A stretch of DNA of 64,000 nucleotides from Pyrrhoderma lamaoense (taxonomy: Eukaryota > Basidiomycota > Agaricomycetes > Hymenochaetales > Hymenochaetaceae): NCBI GenBank assembly GCA_002794735.1, contig NBAZ01000023.1, positions 1-64,000 of the forward strand, written 5' to 3'. Both the position numbers and the translations under genes were made by a program. The notes under the pieces were generated by a model. The model did not search any database. It saw only the letters and a list, made by a program, of their open reading frames with translations, and was not told where the DNA came from. Below, piece after piece: positions 32,757-44,231 of the stretch (positions within the stretch are counted from its first letter, which is position 1; the number at the start of each line of letters is the position of its first letter).

Positions 32757-34273
32757 TCTCACTGGAATCACTCGAATCAGGCTGAGTTCTCTCTGAGCGG
32801 CTGTAGACCTCCATCTTGAATCGTGCAACAACGGAACATGTAGTACCAGTGCATATGGCTGTTCGACACTTAGCTCTCAGAGCGGCGCCTCCTGTCCGCC
32901 ATTCTCTATATTCCATCTATATTTCAGCTCCCGTATGAAACAAGATAGAAATAGGATATCACACTTCACGAGATCCATTTTTTTCTAGAAAAGGAAATGA
33001 TGTAGTGAGTAGTAATCCGTATTGATCGCTTGAGGCGTCGGTCACATTGCCAGTACTTCAAATTTGGTGTATGTATTTTATTATTGATGAGGTTTCTTAA
33101 CATTTTTAGTCCAACATAGCTCTTGAATTTGTGTTTCGTGCCCAAAATAGGTTGGTCATATGACGAAGATTTGTGTTTGAAGATGTTGGAAAAATCAGTT
33201 ACAAAGACACATGGTGATCAATAATGATATATATCGGAGTCATGAACGAGGCCGCCCTATAGGCGCTGCTCTTGGAGGTGACGGAGAAGTGCTCTGAGGC
33301 GCTCAGGAGCTTCCGGGGAGTAAACACCTTTCAGCAGTGCAGGTCAGCTGCTACTAGGGGATCAGACAGGATGACTGTCGGGGGATTTGGGTCCGCTATA
33401 AATGTCTAATTCTAGCAATATAGAGGATGTGCTTTGATTTGGATGATACTATCGACGGCCACTAAATCCGATCAGTAAAAACCTATAGTTCATGTGAATC
33501 TTTCCCTTGTTGAGTGCTTACTTGAAGCCAATAACACCGAGTCATAGGATTCTACAAGGCCTACTACCCCTTATACTTTGTTGACTGTCATTTAAAAGGT
33601 TATGACAGTATACGATGTAATAGACATTCTAATAAGATATGGAAATATGGCAAACCTCCCACATGTGCTTGTTTTGTAAAGAAATGGTAAGGTACATGTA
33701 AACAGGACCGTTGATTATTAGCTACTAGTATGGAGTAAGCACTCCAAGTTCAAATAACGAAATATTGATTTTCCTTTGTATTTAGTACTGACTCCAAGTA
33801 CTACCTGAAGTAGCATATTATTGATAAATTATCTGATAATTAAGATGCATGCAGGAGGTTATACGATATGATAATAATGTATATTGGTTACCATCTAAAA
33901 GATCTATTCCTTGCTGAGATTAGGTCTAGGCTACGGTGGCATTCAGCCTATATAATATAGGCTTTATCGAGGAAGTAACAATACAAGCCCATAAACTCTA
34001 ATTTACTGAATACTTGAAGTTCAAGTTGATTAATAACTTAAAATGACGATCTTGTTACTGATTCAAATTGGTCGGAGAAGGAATTATTAAATATGGAGCC
34101 TAACCCACCTTCGGCATAGCTATATATAGATCACTGGCTTCGGTTTTGTCGAAACTACGTCATCCGCGTCATCGAATCCTAGCATTGACCCACTCTCAAG
34201 AAGAGTATATATTCAATGGAATTATTCTTAACAGCGATTGAAGGTCACTATTTCTTACCATATCCGAGACAAA

Positions 34274-34964
34274 ATGGCTTCTATTGACGGCGAAAGAATC
34301 TACTCCAACACATCTTCTAATACTCCAGAACCATACGGAGATGTGACTCAGAGCTCAGAGAAAGGTCCACAAACTAGAAGTTCTTTATCAACTACAGAGT
34401 CTGGAAACGGGTTAGGCGGGCGTAAAGATACACAAGGTCGTGTTGAGCCAGCTGAGGAAGAGAGTGGAGCTGCTAGAGGAATTGGAGAGGGTGGGAGAAC
34501 ACATGATGAATTGCAAGGGGCTGAGACGGTTGGAGGTAGAGGTCCAGAGGGTGAAGATTACCCAGAGCAATTACATGCAGGAAGACTTGATGGTGTAGGT
34601 CCTGAGTATGCGGCGATGCATCGTGTAGTATGTGAATTTCGTTCTTGTGTTTTTTTAGGTATGCTGATGTTTTTACAACCTTGCCATTGTCATTGTGCTC
34701 AAGACCATGGGTGATCGTCTGCAAGGCCTGAAAGAAGAGATCAAAGGGACACTCAAACACGATCCCAACCTTAAGCAAACAGGGAAGGATAGAATTACAG
34801 GGGAACTTAAGCGCAGAGAACAAGAAGAGGTAAGTGCAGCTGGTCGTATAGAATTAAAGTATAGATAGTTAATTACCTTAATGATATCCACTCTCTAGGC
34901 AAACGACACGGATCCTTTCAATAGGGCACAAGACGATGAATCAAAGGAAGTAGATAAATCTTAA
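34274..34964 (+). CDS. Small hydrophilic conserved fungal protein
   Basis: Three exons, 34274..34627, 34704..34829 and 34899..34964, join to 181 residues. Introns start GTATGT and GTAAGT and end CTCAAG and CTCTAG. The first two thirds are low-complexity, acidic and glycine-rich (EEESGAARGIGEGGRTHDEL, EGEDYPEQLHAGRLDGVGPEY). The last third is a charged helix with the pattern MGDRLQGLKEEIKGTLKHDP...KDRITGELKRREQEE. This resembles a basidiomycete family of small hydrophilic proteins, loosely like CsbD-type stress proteins; I know no function. The start at 34274 is chosen over an upstream in-frame ATG-less extension. It is intrinsically disordered by appearance. Confidence 0.65.
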
Positions 34965-35706
34965 ATTTTCTATAAACTCTAAAAGCCCCTTTTGATCTGT
35001 AAACCAATATCAAATATGTACTTGTATGGAGATGTCAATGCTAGTCAATGACGAACTATGTAATCTTATGGTGTATATCGCTTTCGTTTGGATATGTATG
35101 TTTGTATCACCAATTGCCTATATCTGAAGATTGATCATGCCTTGGTGAACGTTGATCAGAGTTGATATAATGTTAGTCTGATGCTAATTTAACGTGGAAA
35201 CGATGCTCGTAGGGAACTTGGCGGTCAACCCAAGTCACCAGCAACCCGTATGATCATGATAGAGCCTAATATCAAATATGTATGGAAAGAACATCAGGTG
35301 ATATCAGGTGATGGTGTGGGCAAGTACTTTCTGTGATGACCAATGTGCGTAAGAGATTAGTCTAATCTCCCGTAGACGGCGTCGGACCCGTCTCAATGAT
35401 GAATACATGTGGAATTATTTCCCCTATTAGAACGTAACAATCCATGTCTGGGAACCAATCCCATGTGTGTGGAAAGATCAGTGGCTTAATGTGTCTTTTG
35501 CAAGGCTTACTTAGTTACTAACAAGGTCCCTAGTTGTTATTGGAAGAGAGTAGGGCCGTTAAGCCGACGCCGATGCACGGTTGTCTCCGTGTTCGCACGG
35601 TCTTAACCCATAATGACGACGACCCTTCGTTCAGTGGGGGGATATATTCTCCTCTTTTCTCAACCATCATCATAACTTCTACACTCCAGTAAACGCATAA
35701 GGAATT
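34965..35706. promoter_or_regulatory. Upstream region of transaldolase
   Basis: Noncoding. It includes the 3' flank of the preceding gene and the promoter of the transaldolase gene; a CTTTTCTCAACCATCATC pyrimidine-rich leader lies just before the start. No TATA box is obvious apart from GATATATTC at 35640. Confidence 0.4.
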
Positions 35707-37150
35707 ATGACAACCTCACTCGACTACCTCAAGCAGACTGGCACTGTTGTCGTCTCAGACTCCGGAGACTTCGAATGTGAGTAACCCTGCATACAGTCAC
35801 CTTTCCATGAAACCTCATGACAGTACACCTCAATTTTACTTCCTATACTACTTTATTGGACTACGTTATTAATTTTATGGTTTCTTCTAGCAATCGATGT
35901 CTACAAACCACAGGCAAGTATCGTTGATGTTAGATACTTCCTCTGTAGAGGTTGATCATTTTGATCGGAAACAGGATGCAACGACCAATCCATCGCTCAT
36001 CCTTGCTGCGGCTAACAAGCCCGGCTATGCACGGCTTATCGATGCCGCTGTTAAGGCCGGAAAGGAGAAGGGTGGTAGCATAGATGAGCAAGTGGAGGCA
36101 TCGATGGACCGATTGGTATGTTCTTGTGTTTCTATACCTAAGTTAAGTTATCATCTTTAGCCTAATTTCACCTCTAGCTCGTAGAGTTCGGAAAGGAAAT
36201 TCTCAAAATCATCCCCGGTCGTGTCTCGACTGAGGTCGACGCCCGCTTGTCCTTTGACAAAGAGGGTACCAAGAAGAAGGTGCGGTCGCAATGTACGGCC
36301 GCTTCGAGTTCTTACTGAACTTTTACTTCTTTAGGCTAAGGAACTGATTGCACTCTACGAATCGCTTGGAATTAAGAGAGAACGAATCTTGATCAAGATC
36401 GCATCAACCTGGGAAGGTATCCAAGCAGCCCGAGAACTCGAGGCTCAGGACAACATCCACTGCAACCTTACCCTCTTATTTGGTTTCGGCCAGGCAGTCG
36501 CTTGTGCTGAGGCAGGCGTGACTCTCATTTCTCCTTTCGTCGGACGTGTAAGCTAACTTAACAATAGTAGCAGACCTTTGTACAACTGACTGAAATTTTT
36601 GGCTCTTAGATCCTTGATTGGTATAAGAAGGCGACAGGCAAGAACTATGAAGGCGACGAGGACCCTGGTGTCATCTCTGTAAAGAAGATCTTCAACTACT
36701 ACAAACAACACGGTTACAAGACCATTGTCATGGGTGCTTCTTTCCGTAACGTATGTATAGTTATACTAAACCTTTGCCCTTAACTTACCTTCGTGTGCAT
36801 ATAGATTGGAGAGATTAAAGCCCTTGCTGGTATTGACTTCTTGACGTGAGTGATATATCTAACAAAATCCGTGCATGGCTCGTGGCTTATCTTGGATGAA
36901 CAGAATCTCTCCATCACTTCTTGAGGAACTCAAGAACTCAACTGAGCCCGTACCCAAAAGGCTTGATGCATCATTAGCGGCCAAGGATGCACCTATCGCC
37001 AAGGTCAGCTATGTTGACAATGAGCCCGAGTTCAGGTGGGCATTGTTACAAGACCAAATGGCATTTGATAAGTTGCATGAGGGTATCAAGAAGTTCGCTG
37101 AAGATGCCGACACCCTTAGGAAGATCATCAGGCAGAAGTTGACTGCCTAA
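35707..37150 (+). CDS. tal1: Transaldolase
   Basis: Eight exons (35707..35776, 35891..35913, 35975..36115, 36178..36279, 36335..36547, 36610..36750, 36805..36845, 36904..37150) give 325 residues, the usual length. It transfers a dihydroxyacetone unit between sedoheptulose-7-phosphate and glyceraldehyde-3-phosphate in the non-oxidative pentose phosphate pathway, in the cytosol. The Schiff-base lysine is K133 in [11 protein letters not shown]; the catalytic aspartate is D18 in [17 protein letters not shown] and [11 protein letters not shown] are also family hallmarks. The second intron (35914-35974) starts with GC rather than GT (CAG|GCAAGT). All other introns are GT-AG. The start codon is the only ATG before the conserved LDYLKQTGT. 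Exon 2 is only 23 nt. Confidence 0.96.
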
Positions 37151-39122
37151 ATGGCTTACGGGAATAGATATGAAAGAAGGAAGTATGTGTATAACTAGTT
37201 AGAATGATTCAAAGTGTTGTATCAGAAAGTGAACGTGTATCTTCCTATGCAATGTAATCATTGTTACCCGACGATGAATAGACTCTTTAATTGTTTCAAG
37301 CTCTGTGAGACGTGTATAGCGTATGGTAGTATTTTGGTTTGCGTGTTTATTGAGACCTTTTAGATGACTTTATAGTCGAAGCATTTTACGACAACTACTC
37401 ATTCAAGGGCATAAAGGTGCAATGGTTATCATTCTTTGTTGTAGAGTTGGAGGGTGAATATCACTTCAACAAAAGCAGGTGTACTGTGTTGAATGTCTTT
37501 CCTTATACACTTAATATAGCTTTCGGGAGGTGTAGTATCACATATACGAGTAACTCAACAGTATAATCATAATATCTCTTAAAGAAAAACGACCCTTATC
37601 TTCCAGCGATAAAGTAAACACCATACTCTCTCTCCATTGAACCGACTTACCCCTTCGTGATTCACTGCGGCCGTATCAATTTGTTGAGTTGGTATGAGGG
37701 TAAGGGATCCATTCCCTTTTGAGTTGTGTATGTGGTAAAATTGACTTCTTGCCTTGAAGAGGCCTATGAGGAACCTCAAGATGCTAGAAATTCAGATTGG
37801 TAGTGGGAACTCATGTCTATCTCGAACCTAGCGTTGTCCGGTGCGTGAGAGGGACAGACACAGGTCTTGTCTTCGAAGACTAGATCGTAAACCAGTTTGT
37901 AATAATTAGTGTGATGAGAGTTGGCTCAGATCTATACGACAAGCAGGGAGGTAGATAGTGAACTAGTTGATATATACTCGACCTGAACGAGAACGCTATC
38001 CTTTTTTCGCAGGGTAGAGTACATGATCTTGTTTTCTGATGGTCGCATCCAATTGTACGATATGCATACCAAGTCCGTTCAACACCCTTCCTCACAGTTT
38101 CTATATATTCGAAAGCCAGGACCCAATGGAGTCAGTGTTTTCTGTCTCTGGTCATAACCTTTTCTGATGTTAATCCGATAGTGTGTACTTTTGCTGATGA
38201 TGACTTTTCCGAGAAAGTCTTTTTTGAAAGTACTGTAGTGTAGGTCTCTTCTGGAACGGTTAGAGTATTGTTTTTCAATTATTATACGTATAGATTGACT
38301 TTAAGCTCTTCCATTAGGAAAAAAAGGGGTCTTGGCAAGTCCTATCCAGGTGGTTTAATATACCACCAAAGAGCTACTATCCTTGCAGACTACGTTAAAA
38401 ATATAATTCGATATTGTTGTTTCTTCTTCATTAAATCTTTGAGGATATTTGAATTCCAGTGTCTTTTTTCATTTATTTTTAGTTTAATTTGATAGATCGA
38501 ACATAGCTTTACTCTATAGTTTCGGTGCTAGAAGGTAAGACTTTGCTGGCGCGGTCACAGAGTCATGTTTCGAATAAGAGCATATTTGGGCTGTACTGGT
38601 AATCGAGATAAGTATCATCGGATAACATACGGTCGTTATAATTGAGAAGGAATGCCTAACCAGGCGTCTCGTTCGCACTACCTACAAAATACGAATCAAG
38701 TATTCCAAAGCAATACTGAGTTCAAATGGCTTTCTTATGTTCTTATGTTCCAATGGTAAGAGGTGACCAGGTAGAAGTAAGCATAGCGGGTTGTCTATAG
38801 TACTTTTGGTAGCTTATAATCTAAAGTGCGTGTAGTCTCGCGATGCAGGACGCTGTAGAAACCACTTAATCTGATTTTGTCAGTCCACAGGTCGACTGCA
38901 GTGTGTTGGGATCTAAGATAGGGAGCGTACCTTTGTATAAACCGCGATAGACTTTATCTGGAGGGAAATTTTTATAGAAGTTTTCATCTTGTTCTCTGAA
39001 GCATTCTCTGGAATACTGCGACTTAGACCGGGAAGGCATTTGAGATGTTATGAAAAGCGAAATAGATTGAACAGAGAGAAATACAAATCGTGGAGGTGAT
39101 TCTTCACATAGAAAATATACAT
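37151..39122. other. Intergenic, no gene recognised
   Basis: About 2 kb between two genes converging on each other (transaldolase + and proteasome beta-3 -). Only short unsupported frames are seen (37579-38095 -, 38268-38492 +). No RNA gene was recognised. It is unusually long for a region that should hold only two terminators. Confidence 0.4.
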
Positions 39123-39935
39123 TTAATCCATTCTACCTTTCAGAGTCCGAGTTATGACTTTATCCTTAGTACTAAGGGAAAATGAGGTATGACATTAGAT
39201 CATATTTTCCGCGGAAGAAAACCAAGCTCACATAACATATACGACTGCCCCCCAGCCAGAGTAAGCATCACGGTCAACAGCATTAAGCAATGTTTGGCTT
39301 ATAGTTTCAAATAGATCTTCCGGCTCAAGATCAGGCTCCCATAAACCTTCTGCAACACCATATAGTTTTGAACTAGCAGTTCCGCTAACGACAAAGTCTT
39401 TGGCAAAGTTTAGACATCCAATCAAGTCGGTTGCAGCAATAAACGGTTCTGTCTTCCCAGTTGGAGATTCACCGATTCCGGCGATAACTGGTTCAACGAA
39501 ATAGGGTCCGAAACGACGCTCGTAAAGAGTGGAGGATACAAGTCGAGCAAAGGTTTGCGGGGTGATGGTACGTTCTTCTTTGATTGTATACATGTTTACA
39601 CGATACCTAAAGCGTTCACGAAGAGTTGCTACATCTGAAGCAAAACCTGGAAGACCAAGATATATTCTGTCCGTTACCGGGAAGATCTGGTTGGGAGGAT
39701 AAATAATGTGCATAACGAAAACATTTATTAGGAACAGACCTTCTCGTGATTGCATGCAATCGTTAGAGCTTGGTTCCCAAGTCGAAGGTCACTTGCGATT
39801 GCAACACATTCTTTCCCTACCATTGCCACCACCGACCCCCCGTTCAATTCCATGATCGACTATTCATTCAGAAGCATATACCGAACGTTCAAAGAGCGAC
39901 CTTGGCTTTGGTAGAAGAGCAAGAGCACATACCAT
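39123..39935 (-). CDS. pup3: Proteasome subunit beta type-3
   Basis: Four exons, complement(39933..39935), (39740..39859), (39232..39686) and (39123..39171), join to 208 residues. The first exon is the start codon alone (ATG|GTATGT). The protein begins MSIMELNGGSVVAMVGKECVAIASDLRLGNQALTIACN, contains YLGLPGFASDVATLRERFRYR and ends TRTLKGRMD, all typical of beta-3. This subunit is structural in the 20S core: it lacks the N-terminal catalytic threonine found in beta-1, -2 and -5. It is divergent from the glycyl-tRNA synthetase gene, with which it shares a 470-base promoter region. If the tiny first exon is wrong, the ATG within exon 2 (MELNGG) would give a protein three residues shorter. Confidence 0.93.
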
Positions 39936-40405
39936 TTTGCAAGAGAAATATATTCAACGTTGCTAACGAGATAGAGTCTGGACACGGTTGGAGTGGGAGC
40001 CTATAGACTGTAGACGGCTGTGTGTTGTGTATAGCGTCTTAAGTTAATCTCAAATGAAGACGCGTATGTGTCGGTGACGCGTCCGTGGGTGAGTAACGTG
40101 CAGCGAGTTATGTCACGTCACGCACCAATCCCTCCGTATTTGTACAAATTTACAATCTAATAATCAAAAATTTAAATGGTATATTATTCTATTATAAGAC
40201 AAATAGCCAAATGGTATCTTAAATAAGTTTTATAGACTGTAGACCAGCGGAAAATTGCTGTAGTTTATTGTATAGAATAGTCTTGTGCCATTGCTGCGAT
40301 GGAAGCGAACCATCTCAGCAAAATTTGCGATGCTGATCTTTAACGATTTCCAAGATTAGCAAAAAACAAGTGTCTACTCGAAGTGGGTGATTCGAGTCAA
40401 AGTGG
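39936..40405. promoter_or_regulatory. Shared promoter region, pup3 / glycyl-tRNA synthetase
   Basis: 470 bases between divergent start codons. The left half is GC-richer with GACGCG-type repeats (40057-40085: ACGCGTATGTGTCGGTGACGCGTCCG); the right half is AT-rich (40140-40215). Two housekeeping genes sharing it makes co-expression plausible, but no known operator is identified. Confidence 0.45.
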
Positions 40406-43400
40406 ATGCTGCACCGACGCTCTCTGTCTTTCCTTTTACATCGCGTAGCGTACAGGCAAGCTCCAAAAACATTGGTTAACTCGATTTTGCCCTTCCATCG
40501 TTACAAGCACTGTGAAATGGCTTCTTCAGGTGTAAATAAGGATGCTCATCCTTTTGACAAGGCCAGACTTGAAGCTCTTCTCAACCGGCGCTTCTTTTAT
40601 GCCCCAGCCTTCGAGATCTATGGCGGCGTTGCAGGTCTTTATGATTATGGTCCTCCAGGCTCTGCTCTCCAGGCAAATATTATCGCAGAATGGCGTCGGC
40701 ACTTCATAATCGAGGAGCACATGCTTGAGCTTGACACTACAATTATGACTCCTGCTCCGGTCTTTGAGACAAGTGGACATGTAGCTAGATTCGCAGACTG
40801 GATGGTGAAGGATACAAAGACTGGCGATGTACTACGTGCTGACCATCTCGTTGGAGGTGTGCTCGAGGCGAGGTTAGCAGGTGACAGAGAGGCACGCGGG
40901 CAGAATGCTACAACCGCGAAGGAAGACGACAAAAAGAGAAAAAAGAAGGTTAAGACGACGGCAGTAAAACTCGAAGATGACGTTGTGAAAGAATATGAAA
41001 ATATCCTTGCTCAAGTGAGTATTTTTATTGCCAACTATCTTATTTTGCTACCGCTATCTATCGCATATGCATATATTCATATCCATTTAATCCCATATCT
41101 GGTTCTGATCAAGAATGAATACAAAGAACCCATTGCTAAATGATATGTGCCTTTGTAGCTTGATAATTACTCTGGCCCAGAACTGGGCGAACTCTGTAGA
41201 AAATACAATATCACAAACCCTGACACTGGGAACGAAGTCAGTGAACCTCAGCAATTCAACTTGATGTTTTCAAGTAGCATTGGTCCGACGGGACAACATC
41301 CAGGGTTCTTACGTCCAGAGACGGCGCAGGGCCACTTCCTCAACTTCTCGAGACTACTAGAATTCAATAATGGTCGTGTTCCATTTGCTTCTGCACACAT
41401 CGGAAAGTCCTTCCGGAATGAAATTTCACCTAGAGCAGGTCTCTTGCGTGTACGAGAGTTCACAATGGCTGAAATCGAACATTATGTTGATCCGGAGGAT
41501 AAAAAACACGACCGCTTCGCGGAAGTACGGGATGTAAAACTCGCATTGTTAGACCGACATGTGCAGTCTGCCGGACGCACAGAGATCACACACTTGAGTG
41601 TTGGGGATGCTGTTGACAAGGGCATTATTGCGAACGAGACTCTAGGCTATTTCCTTGCTCGGGTACAAATGTTCCTTTTGAAAATTGGAGTGAACCCGGC
41701 AAAACTGCGATTCCGCCAGCACATGGCTAATGAAATGGCGCACTACGCGACAGACTGTTGGGATGCTGAGATTCAGAACTCATATGGATGGACAGAGTGT
41801 GTTGGTTGTGCAGATAGAGCAGCATATGATCTTTCGGTTCACAGTGCAAAGACCGGCCATCCACTGATAGTTCGTCAAGCCCTTAAGGAACCGATTGTAA
41901 CAGAAAAACTAGTCCCGGAATTTAACAAAAAGACCTTCGGGAAGACTTTCGCTAGGGATACAGGTGTCTTACAGAAGGCTATCGGAGAAATGACAGAAGA
42001 GGAGTTGGCAAAACTGCAGGGTGAGCTTGCACAAGGGTAAGCTTCTTTGTTCTTCAACATCAACTTGAGAGTTTCAAACCAGGCGTCTATTTGATGATAT
42101 GTGGTCTAGGCAAACCAAAGTGTCAGTTGATGGGAAAGAATTCACTATAACTTCGGATCATCTTGTGATTGAACGCAAGACCTTCAAACAGTCAAGTACG
42201 ACAATGTGCACCCCTTTCCTACCTGAATCTGCTGACCTTCATTTACTTGCATCATAGTCCGAGAGTTCACCCCCAACGTCATTGAACCATCCTTTGGCCT
42301 GGGTCGTATTCTTTACATCCTCCTCGAGCATAGCTTCTGGTGCCGCGAACAGGATATTGAACGTGGGGTAAGTGCCGTAATATTTGCCTGATACCTATGG
42401 TCATAATACAACCAAATATTTTCTGCACGGGAAATTTCCGCGTCTGAGCGAGCAAACAGCTCCTCGGTTCTCTTTTTTTTGTGATATCATAGGGGTTTCT
42501 TGTAACCCCTTATACCCTATTCTCATACAACAGCCTCAATCCTGCATGAACTTTAACAATCCTATCATTATTTTATAGGTTCTCTCACTCCCACCGGTCA
42601 TTGCCCCTACAAAAGTATTGATTGTACCTTTGAGTGCAAGAGAAGAGTTCGATCCACTAGTGCGAGAAGTTTGTAAGTATATTGTCCCTTTTCCCGTAGT
42701 GCTCGTATATCTGATCATTTCTCTTCACTTCAAACCGAAAAACTGGATTATCATCTTTCAACTTCCACCTTCCATGCATTAAAAATTGGTCCACGACGAT
42801 AACATAATGAAATCCCTCACACACCACCCCTTTGGTATACCTGTTTGTCATTATAATCATGTGGACAAAAACATGAATTGGTTTCAATGGGTGACTGATC
42901 ACGCAGCTCTCAAACTTCGCAAGGCTGGTGTCTACTCTCGTGTCGACGATTCAAATACGTCCATCGGGAAACGCTATGCCCGTAATGACGAATTGGGCAC
43001 ACCATTTGGTCTTACTCTCGACTTTGCCTGTATGTGGCTTTTCTATACTATGTCTAAGTTCCGAAAAACTAATTCCAAATGTCCTATTTTTCCCATACAC
43101 GTGCTCGATCTCGCGAAACTTGTATTATGTCAAAAATAACAAATATTCCGATTTGACCTTCGTAAATGTATAACGCCGCACACTATCTTATCGACGGGGA
43201 CTTCCTTTTGTGTTTTAATCCGGACTGGAATATGGTATTTCTTCCATTCTAACTTGTTACTGCTGTGTAGCTGTGGCTAAGCGAACCATGACGCTTCGGT
43301 GAGTCTGGACCCTATTTATTATATATTGTCAATTTAGATACAGAATGACTAATGTTCGAATCTCATCTTTAGTGAAAGAGATACAACCGAACAGCTTATA

Positions 43401-43514
43401 GGGGATATTGACAAAGTCATCGAAATCGTCACAGAACTCGTGCAGGGATCAATGACATGGTCAGAAGCATGCAAGATATTACCAGCTTATGACGGAGTTC
43501 AGGCTGTCGAATAA
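40406..43514 (+). CDS. grs1: Glycyl-tRNA synthetase
   Basis: Eight exons (40406..41014, 41159..42036, 42110..42195, 42258..42367, 42579..42672, 42907..43029, 43271..43298, 43373..43514) give 689 residues. It attaches glycine to tRNA-Gly; class II enzyme of the eukaryotic alpha2 type. Visible parts: [11 protein letters not shown] (about 252), motif 2 [17 protein letters not shown] (about 288), motif 3 [19 protein letters not shown] (534 on), and the anticodon-binding domain from [11 protein letters not shown] to [13 protein letters not shown]. The first 37 residues are basic and hydrophobic ([17 protein letters not shown]), a likely mitochondrial presequence, and an in-frame ATG at 40517 (MASSGVNKD) would give the cytosolic form. 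Fungi commonly make both enzymes from one gene this way. All introns are GT-AG and every junction keeps the frame. Confidence 0.96.
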
Positions 43515-44087
43515 GCGGCTTGACCTGCTGATCTTTGCCTCTTGCTTAAGTTTTAGGCATGGTATGTTAATGTCCGCTTATTCCCCAAACTAAGAACGAA
43601 AACCACCGTGACCAATCTTGGATCTAATTCAGTATTTTTATTATCCTTCCAGTTTGTTTAGAGCGGCTTACTGTATTGTACATAACCATGACTAAAAGGG
43701 CAGAGGGGATGAAAGAAAAACTGACACCTCATGGTCTGTAGACAAGCAACCGATGTGTATAAGCAGAAGTAGAAGAATGTTATTGTACCTATCATAATCG
43801 ACTTTGAAAACGATTAAAATCCGCACTATATTAATGAGGATCAGTGGCCACGACATTCTAGTTGCGAATCGCATAAATGCGACGATATCCTCAGAAACTT
43901 GACTTCCCAGGTGGCGACGAAAAGTCCTAGGAAAAGAGGTCCTAGGGTATAATGGTCCCAGAGTACTAATACAATGTGGTAGTTATGGAAGTAAAAACTT
44001 TACTGACCTTAATTTCCTTACTGCGGTTAGATTCAGTACAATGTTATGATTAACGTTAGTCCGAGCACACCAAGTTCTCGTTTCTGA

Positions 44088-44231
44088 TTCCGCATGCGAA
44101 GGCAACTAAGCCCACGGGGACCGCCCATGCGGAAGAGCGGCTGATGGGTCCTGATAGTGATTCTCACTAGAAACCCCACAGGAGACGCGCCGGGCAATAC
44201 AGGACTTCAAATAGTTTTCTTTTTTTTTTTA
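44088..44231 (+). other. Dyad-rich segment ending in a T tract
   Basis: 9-bp arms TTCCGCATG (44088-44096) and CATGCGGAA (44126-44134), an alternative pairing GACCGCCCAT / ATGGGTC, a third stem TAGTGA / TCACTA (44153-44167), then a GC-rich stretch and a T run of 11 around 44220-44230. This might be a short structured RNA ending at a polymerase III-like terminator, but no B box is seen. Confidence 0.25.

Larger units (their letters stand above)
31877..34208. repeat. Tandem duplication, right copy
   Basis: Uninterrupted 2.33-kb copy of the left unit. It contains the intact cerato-platanin gene, its promoter, and about 1.2 kb of noncoding sequence beyond. It serves as the empty-site reference for both insertions in the left copy. 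Confidence 0.9.
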
